Positions 47,087 to 56,491 of a stretch of 61,916 nucleotides of DNA are shown one piece after another. Numbering within the stretch: the stretch's first letter is position 1; each line of letters begins with the position of its first letter. The notes under the pieces are model-generated. The model was not told the DNA's origin and did not search any database. It worked only from the letters and a program-made list of their open reading frames with translations. Position numbers and translations under genes: made by a program. Location of the stretch: the NCBI GenBank assembly GCA_030158115.1, contig JAOATK010000017.1, forward strand, positions 1-61,916, read 5' to 3'. The stretch comes from Legionella sp. (GTDB lineage: Bacteria; Pseudomonadota; Gammaproteobacteria; Legionellales; Legionellaceae).

Positions 47087-49396
47087 ATGTCTACAGAAAA
47101 AACCTTAGAATTGCGTAAATTTAACATTTACAATAAACGCTATTTAAAATTTGATTTTGTTGCCGCCATAGTTGTCTTCCTTGTTGCTATTCCCTTGTGT
47201 TTAGGAATAGCCCTAGCCTCAGGTGCACCCTTATTTTCAGGTATTTTAAGTGGTGTAATTGGTGGTGTTGTCGTAGGCTGTCTTAGTGGTTCACAAGTTA
47301 GTGTCAGCGGACCTGCTGCTGGTATGGCGGCTGTAGTTGTCACTGCCATTACACAAATCGGTGATTTTAACTCTTTCTTACTCGCACTCGCCTTAGCAGG
47401 CATACTCCAGATTATTATTGGTATTCTTAAAGCAGGTTTTGTTGCCGACTATGTGCCATCCAATGTCGTCCAAGGGCTTCTATGCGCTATCGGAATTTTA
47501 TTAATAATCAAACAGCTACCTCTTGCATTCACTCTTTCTGCTGACTTTAATGAATTAAAAACCCACTTATTAGAAACCACTGAGCAAATTACTTTAAGCC
47601 CTATTCTAGCCTTATATCATCATATCAATACAGGCGCCTTAATCATCACTTCTATTTCTTTAACGATACTGATTTATTTTGATATAACAAAAAATAAAAT
47701 ACTAAAAGAAATACCCGCACCTATTATTGTTGTTATAACTGGAATACTCTTAAATGAACTGTTTATGTGGGCTGACTCTGGTCTAATCCAAGACTCACCA
47801 CAATTAGTGAATATTCCTACCACCAAGGGAATACAAGACTTTTTTGGTCAACTGCAATACCCTAATTGGGGCGCTTGGGCTAATCCGCAAGTCTATATTT
47901 ATGCATGTATTCTAGCTATTGTCGCCTCTTTAGAAACCTTGTTAAACTTTAAAGCAACTGAAAAATTAGACAAGAAAAAACGTCATGCATCCTCTAACCG
48001 TGAGTTGTTTGCTCAAGGAGTAGGAAACCTGACTGCTGGCATGATTGGTGGTATTCCTATCACCTCAGTGATTATTCGAACTTCCATTAATATACAAGCT
48101 GGTTCCAAAACCAAGGTCTCTATTATTTTACATGGATTTTTTATTTTATTTGCTGTAATGCTCATTCCTGGGGCCTTAAATAAAATACCTTTGTCTTCTT
48201 TAGCGGCTATTTTGATTTATACCGGTTATAAACTGAATAAACCTTCTATTTATCGATCTATCTATGCTCAGGGCAGTGATCGATTTATTCCTTTTATAGC
48301 CACAGTGATTAGCATTATTGCCTTTAACTTATTAACCGGTATTTTAATTGGTTTAGTAGTCAGCCTGTTTTATATTTTAAAATTAAACAGCCAAGCACGT
48401 ATCAATATACTGAAAGAAATAAACCCCAATGGCGTGACCAATCGTTTAATTCTCCCCCAGCAAGTTACCTTCCTAAATAAGGCGGCCTTAATTGCTGAAT
48501 TAGATTCTATTCCCAAAGAATCTCAATTGATTATTGATGCACGTTACACTCAATACATTGATAAAGAAATTCAAGAACTACTAAAAGAATTTAAGCATGA
48601 ACAAGCTCCTAATAAACAAATCGCCTTGAATTTAACTGGATTTAAAGAACATTACAAAATTAATAACACCATTGATTTTATTAATGTAACGACATATGAC
48701 GTACAAACAAATCTGCTTCCTGCAGAAATATTAAATATTCTTTACGAAGGAAATCAACGCTTCCTTAGTGACACACGGATTCATAGAATGAATCCGCTAG
48801 ATGTGAAACATACTGCAAAAGCACAGCATCCTATTGCTATTGTGCTAGGTTGTATCGACTCAAGAGTTCCTGTAGAAACTGTCTTCGACATGACTTTTGG
48901 CGATATTTTTTGTGTGCGTGTTGCAGGAAACGTAGTCAATAATGACATTTTAGCCAGTATCGAATACGCTTGTAATGTGGTTGGTGTGAAATTAATTGTT
49001 GTCTTAGGGCACACTCAATGCGGTGCGATTCAGTCCGCCTGTGATGGGATAGAGCAAGGACACATCACTCAACTATTAGAAAAAATAAAACCTGCTATCA
49101 ACGCTGAAAAAGAAACAAAAGACAATCGCACAAGCACGAATATTACGTTTGTGAATCATGTGACTGAACTCAACGTGGCAAGCACCATGCAAAACATTTA
49201 TAACCGTAGTTCTTGTCTGAAAAACAAGATAGAACAAGATGAATTGGCTTTAGTAGGTGCGGTTTATAATGTTCACAGTGGTTCTGTGCACTATAAGGAT
49301 TATGCGAAAGAACTTAAGCAGCTAGACGGTAAAGATAACCAACGCCTAGCCTCAAAAATAGCGAAAGTATTAAAAGACGCGCATATTAAAACTTAA
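47087..49396 (+). CDS. SulP transporter-STAS-carbonic anhydrase fusion
   Basis: A 769-aa three-part protein. Residues about 18-440 form a SulP (SLC26-type) anion transporter with 10-14 hydrophobic segments, including GSQVSVSGPAAGMAAVVVTA. Residues about 450-550 resemble a STAS domain. Residues about 565-760 form a beta-class carbonic anhydrase with zinc ligands in LGCIDSRVP (Cys and Asp, near 588-590) and GHTQCGAI (His and Cys, near 642-645). The layout suggests bicarbonate uptake coupled to CO2 hydration. Such fusions occur in several bacteria. It has its own A/T-rich upstream region and stands alone. Confidence 0.92.
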   Translation: MSTEKTLELRKFNIYNKRYLKFDFVAAIVVFLVAIPLCLGIALASGAPLFSGILSGVIGGVVVGCLSGSQVSVSGPAAGMAAVVVTAITQIGDFNSFLLALALAGILQIIIGILKAGFVADYVPSNVVQGLLCAIGILLIIKQLPLAFTLSADFNELKTHLLETTEQITLSPILALYHHINTGALIITSISLTILIYFDITKNKILKEIPAPIIVVITGILLNELFMWADSGLIQDSPQLVNIPTTKGIQDFFGQLQYPNWGAWANPQVYIYACILAIVASLETLLNFKATEKLDKKKRHASSNRELFAQGVGNLTAGMIGGIPITSVIIRTSINIQAGSKTKVSIILHGFFILFAVMLIPGALNKIPLSSLAAILIYTGYKLNKPSIYRSIYAQGSDRFIPFIATVISIIAFNLLTGILIGLVVSLFYILKLNSQARINILKEINPNGVTNRLILPQQVTFLNKAALIAELDSIPKESQLIIDARYTQYIDKEIQELLKEFKHEQAPNKQIALNLTGFKEHYKINNTIDFINVTTYDVQTNLLPAEILNILYEGNQRFLSDTRIHRMNPLDVKHTAKAQHPIAIVLGCIDSRVPVETVFDMTFGDIFCVRVAGNVVNNDILASIEYACNVVGVKLIVVLGHTQCGAIQSACDGIEQGHITQLLEKIKPAINAEKETKDNRTSTNITFVNHVTELNVASTMQNIYNRSSCLKNKIEQDELALVGAVYNVHSGSVHYKDYAKELKQLDGKDNQRLASKIAKVLKDAHIKT

Positions 49397-49495
49397 TGGC
49401 AATGAGACTAAAATCGTCATACGAAACTCTATATTGACTTCGTTTTTCGATATCCCTCATCATTTTTATGATTTTAAAGGCGGCAGTTGTCTATT

Positions 49496-49828
49496 TTATG
49501 GGAAGATAGGCCAATAAAATGCCGACCCAGGGGAGATTTCCTCTCCTGGTGAAAGGACATCTTCTTCATCTTTTTTTTCCACACTGGCTTTATGCAGGCA
49601 CGCCTGCGCTTCAAATTCTGCATATGTTTCTGGTACTCCAGGGAAATCAAAATCTGCAATTTTAAAATAATTATCTTGTGTCAAATCACAGAAAACCACC
49701 TCCCAAGCCCCCCCTGGAAGCTCGGTCATATGGGTTCCCATCAATCGAAATAAATCAACTTGTGCAGGGCTATCTGGAATGAGACTCATGTGTTTTTTGC
49801 CACCCGCTCTAAAACATTTTACTTTCAT
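49496..49828 (-). CDS. Hypothetical acidic protein
   Basis: A 110-aa protein preceded by GGAAGAAGAG. It begins with MKVKCFRAGGKKHMSLIPDSP; the middle has LPGGAWEVVFCDLTQDNYFKI and the tail is rich in Asp/Glu. No signal peptide or membrane segment. I recognise no family. It reads naturally (a basic start and regular hydrophobic spacing) but lies alone between the SulP fusion and proS, and its reality rests only on the ribosome-binding site and frame. Confidence 0.6.
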   Translation of the reverse strand: MKVKCFRAGGKKHMSLIPDSPAQVDLFRLMGTHMTELPGGAWEVVFCDLTQDNYFKIADFDFPGVPETYAEFEAQACLHKASVEKKDEEDVLSPGEEISPGSAFYWPIFP

Positions 49829-49982
49829 TTTTGCTCTTCTTCCATGTTAGGGATTAACAGTCTGTCATGAACATATTTTAAATGGAAGTCTTTGTTCAAC
49901 ATAGTGCTTATCTAAACATTTATAAGAAGATCAAGATGGCAGTGAGGACCGCATCATCCAGACTAAATGATTCTAAACTCAT

Positions 49983-50011
49983 CTGTTTTTGCACGTAAAC
50001 TATTGTATAAT
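49983..50011 (+). promoter_or_regulatory. Putative sigma-70 promoter of proS
   Basis: A perfect -10 hexamer TATAAT at 50006-50011 lies 36 bases before the proS ATG. A weak -35 (CTGTTT, 49983-49988) sits 17 bases upstream. CAGGAG at 50037-50042 is the ribosome-binding site. Confidence 0.5.
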
Positions 50012-50046
50012 GCACAGCACCGAAAAAATTAAACTCAGGAGCAGTC

Positions 50047-51753
50047 ATGCGCGCGTCCCAATGGTTTTTAGCCACCCTAAAAGAAACTCCTAATGATGCT
50101 GAAATTGCCTCACATCAATTAATGTTAAGAACAGGGATGATTCGTAAACTCGGCTCAGGTTTGTATACCTGGATGCCTCTTGGTCTTAAAGTACTTCGCA
50201 AGGTTGAACAAATTGTTCGCGAAGAAATGAATACTATTAATGCAATGGAGCTTCTCATGCCAGCAGTACAACCTGCTGAGCTTTGGCAAGAAACGGGGCG
50301 TTGGGAAACTTTTGGTGGTCAACTACTGACGATGAAAGACTCTAATAACCGCGAGTATTGCTACGGACCTACTCATGAAGAAGTCATCACCGACATCATG
50401 CGTAATGAGCTACAATCTTATAAACAATTACCTGCTAGTTTTTATCAAATTCAAACCAAATTCCGCGACGAAATCAGACCTCGTTTTGGCGTCATGCGTG
50501 CACGTGAATTTATTATGAAAGATGCCTATTCATTCCACTTGAATTTAGAAAGCTTACAAGCCACCTATAAAGACATGTACCAAGCTTACAGTCGAATTTT
50601 TGATCGCATGGGATTAAAATATCGTGCAGTAGAAGCAGATACAGGGGCCATTGGTGGTTCCGCCTCCCATGAATTCCAAGTACTTGCTGACTCAGGCGAA
50701 GACTTAATATTTTATAGTGATGCAAGCGAATATGCAGCAAACATTGAGCAAGCAATCAGTTTAAAACCTAAAAAATCGACTAGTCCAACTACTCAAAAAA
50801 TAACTCTGGTAGATACTCCAAACCAAAAAACCATTGCTGAAGTGGCTCAATTCATGAAAATTGAAACCAATGAAATGGTTAAAACACTCCTAGTAAAAGG
50901 CAAAGAACACCCAATCGTTGCTCTGGTTTTACGCGGTGATGATGAATTAAATGAAGTCAAAGCAATCAAACACCCCCTGGTTCATTCACCATTGCAATTT
51001 ATAGATGAAGAAACCATCTTAAAAACCATTAAGGCGCCTATTGGTTCTCTAGGACCAATCAACTTATCTATTCCTGTTATTGTAGATCACCATGCTCTAG
51101 CTATGGATTCTTTTATTTGCGGTGCCAATCAGGCCGACAAACATTACCAACACGGCGCTTGGGATAAAGACATCACCAACTACGAACCTTACGATTTACG
51201 CAATGTAAAAGAAGGTGACATAAGCCCTGATGGCAAAGGCACCTTGCACTCATGCCGCGGCATCGAAGTAGGTCATGTGTTTCAATTAGGTGATAAATAC
51301 GCTAAAGCCATGAATGCATCCGTGATTAATGAGCAAGGTCAACTAGAAACTCTGATGATGGGTTGCTATGGCCTGGGAATAACACGTGTAGTCGCTGCAG
51401 CGATTGAACAACATCATGATGAAAAAGGTATTATCTGGCCACAAAACATCGCTCCTTTCCAAGTGGTCATTATCCCGTTGAATGCTCATAAATCAGAAAC
51501 TGTGAAAAACGTAGCGAATACGCTCTACGAACAATTCCGCCAAGCTGGAATTGATGTATTAATTGACGACCGCAATGAGCGAGCAGGCGCCCTCTTTGCT
51601 GATCATGATTTAATCGGAATTCCACACCGCTTGGTAGTTAGTGACCGAAACATTGAGCAAAATTGTGTAGAATATAAATCTCGCCTAACAGGTGAAATAC
51701 AACAATTACCATTAGATAAAACAGTAGACAGTCTTGTAAAGCTAATGTCGTAA
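50047..51753 (+). CDS. proS: Prolyl-tRNA synthetase, bacterial type
   Basis: Class II synthetase that charges tRNA-Pro. 568 aa, the long bacterial form. Motif 1 region is [25 protein letters not shown]; motif 2 is [29 protein letters not shown]; motif 3 is [27 protein letters not shown]. The editing insertion (about 225-405) includes [25 protein letters not shown]. The C-terminal anticodon domain has [31 protein letters not shown] box lies upstream, and a repeat at 51764 follows. Confidence 0.97.
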   Translation: MRASQWFLATLKETPNDAEIASHQLMLRTGMIRKLGSGLYTWMPLGLKVLRKVEQIVREEMNTINAMELLMPAVQPAELWQETGRWETFGGQLLTMKDSNNREYCYGPTHEEVITDIMRNELQSYKQLPASFYQIQTKFRDEIRPRFGVMRAREFIMKDAYSFHLNLESLQATYKDMYQAYSRIFDRMGLKYRAVEADTGAIGGSASHEFQVLADSGEDLIFYSDASEYAANIEQAISLKPKKSTSPTTQKITLVDTPNQKTIAEVAQFMKIETNEMVKTLLVKGKEHPIVALVLRGDDELNEVKAIKHPLVHSPLQFIDEETILKTIKAPIGSLGPINLSIPVIVDHHALAMDSFICGANQADKHYQHGAWDKDITNYEPYDLRNVKEGDISPDGKGTLHSCRGIEVGHVFQLGDKYAKAMNASVINEQGQLETLMMGCYGLGITRVVAAAIEQHHDEKGIIWPQNIAPFQVVIIPLNAHKSETVKNVANTLYEQFRQAGIDVLIDDRNERAGALFADHDLIGIPHRLVVSDRNIEQNCVEYKSRLTGEIQQLPLDKTVDSLVKLMS

Positions 51754-51763
51754 ATGGACTCAG

Positions 51764-51798
51764 GTAGCCCGGATGCAGCTAAGCGTAATCCGGGCTAC
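51764..51798. repeat. Short GTAG-family palindrome, minimal copy
   Basis: GTAGCCCGGAT...ATCCGGGCTAC, an 11-bp perfect stem around 13 bases (GCAGCTAAGCGTA). It is the minimal form of the family seen at 7300 and 53651, starting 11 bases after the proS stop, and could terminate the proS transcript. Confidence 0.75.
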
Positions 51799-51847
51799 AA
51801 GCCATATTAGTTGCTTATAACTAATAGCCCCTACTTAATTAATCATC

Positions 51848-53353
51848 TCAGGTTATCTTAACCACTTGAAAGTAGAACTTTTGTTTAAGGGTGGGTGATG
51901 CCGTATTGTCTACTAATAGTTCCTGGATTTGAGTGACCGGTGTTGTCATTGTGGCAATGCTAGCATAAGAGAATAAATCCAACTCTTTTGCAATTAATAT
52001 AACCAACTGACCTGACATATCGAATTGATTGTCCCAATAGTTATACATCAAACTATCAATACCGAATACATGTCTACTCATCGCATGATAAGCTGTTTTT
52101 ATTTTTCCCTCATTTAAAAATTTTTGCTGATAAAATGTAAGCTCGCTTGCGATATGATAAGAATCTAATGACACTAAAATAGGGACCTGCTGAGTACTAT
52201 TTTCAAGATTGGCGGCAATGTTATTGATGCCTAAGGCTAGGTTATCCCAGTACATGATTTTACTAAACAGCTTTTGATTAATGTCTTTGGGCTGGCCTGT
52301 GACTAGGCATATTAAAAGCCCTGTATAACATGCTGTTAGGATGAATGCTGTTATCGCCCAATACTTACGACACTCCATGCCATATGCTTTGGTATTATCA
52401 AAAAGTAACAGGGATAACCAGGGAATTAACGCTAACAAACTAGGGCCAATCCAGTTTATTTTGATGCTATGAGACACAGAAAATACCGCAAAAAATCCAA
52501 GTGGTACTAGTGAAAAAATCATTAAAAAAAGGTGTGTTCTTTTAGGCAGTGTATGAAAACCAAGCTTTTCCATAAATAATTTAATTCCCCCCAAAACACC
52601 GATTGGAGTTAAAAAAACAAAGAGTAAGCCAAGAAATTCTGGCAATGAAAAAGAAAAAGAACCGTGAAATCTTCTGCTGCTTTGAAATAAAAAAGAAACC
52701 CAAGCATGAGTGTAATTCCAATAAATCACAGGAGAAAACAGTAAAAGTGCAATTAAGGCACACAAATAAGGTTCTTTCTTCCTAAACCAAGTTCGTGAGT
52801 TCTTATCTAAGATCATATAGACAATCGTCGCAGGTCCCAACAAAACAATGGTATATTTTGATAATAATCCAAGCCCTATAGCGATACCTGCGCTGTACCA
52901 GTTAAGATTTTTTCCTTCAACCAATGCTTTATAAAGATAATATAAACTTGCTGACCAACACGTGATTAAGGGAATATCTGGGGTGATGACTAAGGCATGA
53001 GTGAAGAAAAAAGGAAGTATCGATAATAGAAAAATGCTATATTTTCCTGCTCCATCTCGCAGTAAATTAGTGAGTTTATAGCTATAGAGTACTGTGATTA
53101 ACCAACACGGTAAAGTTGCAAAACGCACACCCCACTCTGTTGAGCCAAACAAATAAGTGCCGCTCTTTATCAACCAGGCAACCATTGGAGGATGATCTAA
53201 ATAGCCAAAATCTAAGTGCCGCGCATAATTCCAATAGTAAGCCTCTTCAACCAACAAATTGGCATCCATCATAAACACCATTTTTAAACCAATTAAAAAC
53301 AACACAATGAAATACATGATGGGCATTGTTAGGGTTTTAGCATTTTCTGTCAT
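51848..53353 (-). CDS. ArnT/PMT-like membrane glycosyltransferase (GT39/GT83)
   Basis: A 501-aa polytopic protein with about 11-13 transmembrane segments. The first periplasmic loop has the acidic, aromatic pattern LLVEEAYYWNYARHLDFGYLDHPPMVAWLI, typical of ArnT/PMT-like (GT-C) transferases that use polyprenyl-phosphate sugars. A soluble part follows near 380-501. Substrates may be lipid A, a surface polysaccharide or a protein; the sequence does not tell which. No polymyxin-resistance genes lie next to it. Confidence 0.85.
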   Translation of the reverse strand: MTENAKTLTMPIMYFIVLFLIGLKMVFMMDANLLVEEAYYWNYARHLDFGYLDHPPMVAWLIKSGTYLFGSTEWGVRFATLPCWLITVLYSYKLTNLLRDGAGKYSIFLLSILPFFFTHALVITPDIPLITCWSASLYYLYKALVEGKNLNWYSAGIAIGLGLLSKYTIVLLGPATIVYMILDKNSRTWFRKKEPYLCALIALLLFSPVIYWNYTHAWVSFLFQSSRRFHGSFSFSLPEFLGLLFVFLTPIGVLGGIKLFMEKLGFHTLPKRTHLFLMIFSLVPLGFFAVFSVSHSIKINWIGPSLLALIPWLSLLLFDNTKAYGMECRKYWAITAFILTACYTGLLICLVTGQPKDINQKLFSKIMYWDNLALGINNIAANLENSTQQVPILVSLDSYHIASELTFYQQKFLNEGKIKTAYHAMSRHVFGIDSLMYNYWDNQFDMSGQLVILIAKELDLFSYASIATMTTPVTQIQELLVDNTASPTLKQKFYFQVVKIT

Positions 53354-53553
53354 GATTGGTTAGCCTCATTTTAACTCCTACCACCTCAACATGAGTAGGA
53401 CAAGGCGCCAAGAATACTATTGGTTGCTAAGATCTGCAATTAAATCAAATCTAAATGTAATTTTAATACTAAATTAGCTTAAATAAGATCGAGTGCTTCA
53501 CGATACCCTGTAATTGTTTATTAGTCACGGGTACTTAAGAAGTTTACGCCCTT

Positions 53554-53627
53554 GTAGGCTGGGCTGTAAACCCCAGCAAATAATCTTCCAAATGCCATAC
53601 AATGCTGGGTTTTACAACCCAGCCTAC
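53554..53627. repeat. BIME-like double palindrome, GTAGGCTGGG type
   Basis: A 74-bp unit with GTAGGCTGGGCTGTAAACCC at the left and GGGTTTTACAACCCAGCCTAC at the right, each forming a small hairpin and complementary to each other over most of the arms. It is similar in size and layout to 20952-21023. It occupies part of the 442-bp gap between the ArnT-like and SidB-like genes (53354-53795), which otherwise contains no recognisable gene. Confidence 0.75.
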
Positions 53628-53650
53628 GATTAGCAGCAATTATAATAACA

Positions 53651-53727
53651 AGCCTGGATGCAGCGCAGCGTAATCCGGGATCGGTGGCACCAAATTCCCG
53701 GATTACGCTGCGCTGCATCCAGGCTAC
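53651..53727. repeat. Long perfect palindromic repeat (GTAG family, copy 2)
   Basis: Perfect 30-bp arms (53651-53680 and 53696-53725) around a 15-base loop, starting AGCCTGGATGCAGCGCAGCG and ending CTAC. It matches the copy at 7300-7380 except for scattered base changes that are compensated in the other arm. It lies 23 bases after the double palindrome, so two repeat families are stacked in this gap. Confidence 0.85.
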
Positions 53728-53795
53728 AAGAACGTTGACAATTACTAAAATTTCTTAGGAGGGATCGTCATTATCTGCAAGTAACTCAGCATGAG

Positions 53796-55025
53796 CTACT
53801 TTAATATAGGCCCGCTATTCACAGAAGCATCCACTTTTCTTTGAAAAAAATCGCTAAAAAAGGTAGCTGCATTCATACCTGAGCGATTACGCAAGTTAAT
53901 TAAATAAAGATTATGGCCCTCAAATTGATGGCCAGTCTCCATTTTCATGCTGCTTTTAATTTTTTCTCTATTGTTAACTAAGCTTTCTTTTTCCTCCGTC
54001 TCAGTCTCAGCCAGCTTTTTAAGTTGCGCATCTATTTTCGCCTTGTCAGCTCGTCGTTCTGAAGTCAGCTCTTTATGAATGGATGCGTAATGTGAAATTA
54101 CCCCATCATCGCAACGATCAACTCTTCTTTCTCGATTTGATCTGACAACTATATAGGCTCTATACTCTTTAGGAATACTTTTAAATGCACTGCCTGCATT
54201 AATTTCCCACTTAACTAAAGCAAGAGCTAATTTAATAAATGGTTTAGCTAACCAACCAAGTATTATCCCTTTCATACTGTCATTATGGCCTTTTAATACT
54301 TTACCTTTTTGATCACGTGCTAGGCGTATATAACCTACTAAAAAATTAGTAATCGAAGAAAAAGAGCGTCCATTAAATACCTTAATAGGTTGCCCTATTT
54401 GATGGAAATGTTGAGCGACTAAAGAGGCTATCCCCGCACCCAGAGAGTGGCCTTTCAGGGTAATATTTTTTGATGAAACACCTTTATCTAATAATCGTTG
54501 AACTTGGGCAATACCATCAGTCACTAAATCTTTTGCAGACTTAGGCTGGCCAGTGCTCTGCTTCACGTTGCGAAAATTAAAACCCACAACGTTAGCCTTC
54601 AATACGTTTGCGTCCTCAGACATCTCATCAATGATATCCTCATAACACATACCATTCCCAACCAAATTGATAATATACATTTGATCTTTAGTGGCGATTT
54701 CTTCGTTGTTTGGTACGTATTTTATTTCAAGCGTATCTAACTGAGCTTTATCATAAGTGATTACCTGATGTTTTTCATACTGTTGATTCATCTTTTTATT
54801 AAATGCATCTACGGCGGCTTCATCAATAGTTACTTCCCCCATAGAATGGTTGCGTTTTTGTGCTGATAGCACTAAATGACTAACCAACCCACCAAACAAT
54901 TTATTTGCGCCAAGTTTTAATAAATCCCACAGTAAAATAGGAGGAAAAATAATCCGAATTCCGATAAATTTAAACCAATGCCAGCGTGTGTATTGAGGTT
55001 TAGGAGCTTGATAAGTTTGAATCAT
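53796..55025 (-). CDS. SidB-like lipase/alpha-beta hydrolase; putative Dot/Icm effector
   Basis: A 409-aa protein with a lipase nucleophile elbow GHSLGAG (S194), preceded by MYIINLVGNGMCYED (the usual first strand and oxyanion region), and likely acid/His residues near 290-330. Two hydrophobic segments (about 24-36 and 43-54) may associate with membranes. The N-terminus YTRWHWFKFIGIR and overall plan resemble my memory of the SidB/Sdb effector family of Legionella, but this is unverified. The tail is charged. The gene lies alone between repeats and an MFS exporter, a typical accessory position. Confidence 0.7.
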   Translation of the reverse strand: MIQTYQAPKPQYTRWHWFKFIGIRIIFPPILLWDLLKLGANKLFGGLVSHLVLSAQKRNHSMGEVTIDEAAVDAFNKKMNQQYEKHQVITYDKAQLDTLEIKYVPNNEEIATKDQMYIINLVGNGMCYEDIIDEMSEDANVLKANVVGFNFRNVKQSTGQPKSAKDLVTDGIAQVQRLLDKGVSSKNITLKGHSLGAGIASLVAQHFHQIGQPIKVFNGRSFSSITNFLVGYIRLARDQKGKVLKGHNDSMKGIILGWLAKPFIKLALALVKWEINAGSAFKSIPKEYRAYIVVRSNRERRVDRCDDGVISHYASIHKELTSERRADKAKIDAQLKKLAETETEEKESLVNNREKIKSSMKMETGHQFEGHNLYLINLRNRSGMNAATFFSDFFQRKVDASVNSGPILK

Positions 55026-55297
55026 AAATCACCTGATGTTTATTTATTAATCGTCAACTATAACTTTAAAACATTAAGGAAGTATGAAGGAATACTAATT
55101 ATAATTGAGGCAAAGATCACTAATAAGAGAGCGTTAGGAAGTACGCTAGCAAATAAATTTACCAAGGATTGACTAACTCCTTAAAATTGCACGAAACTTG
55201 GCAACATTATTTTAGATATTTATGAAAAAGTAAGCATGTGAATCGCTAGTACAGCAATTAATTCACTTCAATGATCAATTGATATATGGAGTAAATT

Positions 55298-56491
55298 TTG
55301 AATAAACAATTATCTCTGTTTGTGATAATCGCCTCATCACTAATAACATTAATGACCAGTGATATTTTTTTACCTAGTATGCCACAGATTGCGGAATATT
55401 TTTTCGTAGATAATTCTAAAGCGCAGCTTTCAATCTCATTTTTTTTAGGTGGGCAAATACTTGCGACCCTTTTCTGGGGAGCTTTATCAGATAATATTGG
55501 TCGAAAAAAAGCATTCTCAATTGGAATGTATTTATTTTTCACAGGGACAATAGTTTGTATTTTATCAACTAGTATCTCTATTTTTTTACTAGGTAGGCTG
55601 ATACAAGGCATTGGAGGAATTGTCGCTCCTGTTGTGGGTTGGGCGCTCATACAAGACCTTTATCCCAAAGATAAAAGTGCCGCAATGATGTCCTGGATAG
55701 GAAGTATTATTGCCTTAGCACCAATGACTGCCCCCGCACTAAGTGGACAAATCACCAAATATTTTCACTGGAAAGGCGATTTTTATTTTATTGCGATCAT
55801 TACTGGAGTTATCTTATTTGGACTATCTGCACTACCAGAAAATCGTTTAAAGACACAAAAAAACAATTCAACAAGGCAAGCAATAAAACAATATACGAAC
55901 ATTCTAAAGAATAAATTATTTGTGAGTTATGTCTCTTTATTTGCTTTATTAGCATGTGGTCAATGGTGCTTTTTAACCATGATTCCATTTTTATATAAAA
56001 ATGTAATGCATTTATCTGCTGATAAAGTTGGGCTATTAATGGCATTAAGTGCCTCTTTTTTCATTTTGGGCGCAGCCCTCGCCTCTCGTCTGCTGCATCG
56101 ATTAGAAATTGATAAACTTCTTGGTATTAGTACCAAATTATCAACACTTAGTGGAGTCATATTATTAGGACTTCACTTATTTGGTATTTATAACCCCATC
56201 CTTATCTCTTTAACATTTGGATTTTATCTTTTTTGCGCTTCTTTATTATGGGGGGCAAGTTCATCAAGAGCATTACAATGCTACGAAGAGCAGCGAGGTG
56301 CAGCATCTTCAGTGCGAAGTTTGCTAATGATAGGTTTTTTTGCTGCAGGTAGTTATTTAGGCACTTTAATAAGGAATGATAGTCTTTTAGATGTATCTAT
56401 AGTGCTTATTATTTTATCTATTAGTTCGATTTCATTGCGTTTTTCGGTGGTGATGGAAAATCAAAAGGTAAATTTAGTCAATACTATCTAA
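55298..56491 (+). CDS. Bcr/CflA-type MFS drug-export transporter
   Basis: A 397-aa 12-helix transporter of the major facilitator superfamily. The Bcr/CflA pattern is visible: DIFLPSMPQIAEYF at helix 1, WGALSDNIGRKKAF as the MFS A motif, and LGRLIQGIGGIVAPVVGWALIQDL at helix 4. It starts with TTG after GGAG. Members export bicyclomycin, chloramphenicol, sulfonamides or cysteine metabolites; the substrate here is unknown. It lies immediately left of the tRNA-end scar, so it may belong to the core or to an island. Confidence 0.85.
   Translation: MNKQLSLFVIIASSLITLMTSDIFLPSMPQIAEYFFVDNSKAQLSISFFLGGQILATLFWGALSDNIGRKKAFSIGMYLFFTGTIVCILSTSISIFLLGRLIQGIGGIVAPVVGWALIQDLYPKDKSAAMMSWIGSIIALAPMTAPALSGQITKYFHWKGDFYFIAIITGVILFGLSALPENRLKTQKNNSTRQAIKQYTNILKNKLFVSYVSLFALLACGQWCFLTMIPFLYKNVMHLSADKVGLLMALSASFFILGAALASRLLHRLEIDKLLGISTKLSTLSGVILLGLHLFGIYNPILISLTFGFYLFCASLLWGASSSRALQCYEEQRGAASSVRSLLMIGFFAAGSYLGTLIRNDSLLDVSIVLIILSISSISLRFSVVMENQKVNLVNTI

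Noticed and set aside
52581-52785. Short frames on both strands inside the ArnT-like gene
   Set aside because: They are shadows of the real coding frame, with biased low-complexity composition.
53521-53718. 65-aa reading frame on the minus strand
   Set aside because: It consists of the translated palindromic repeats at 53554-53727.
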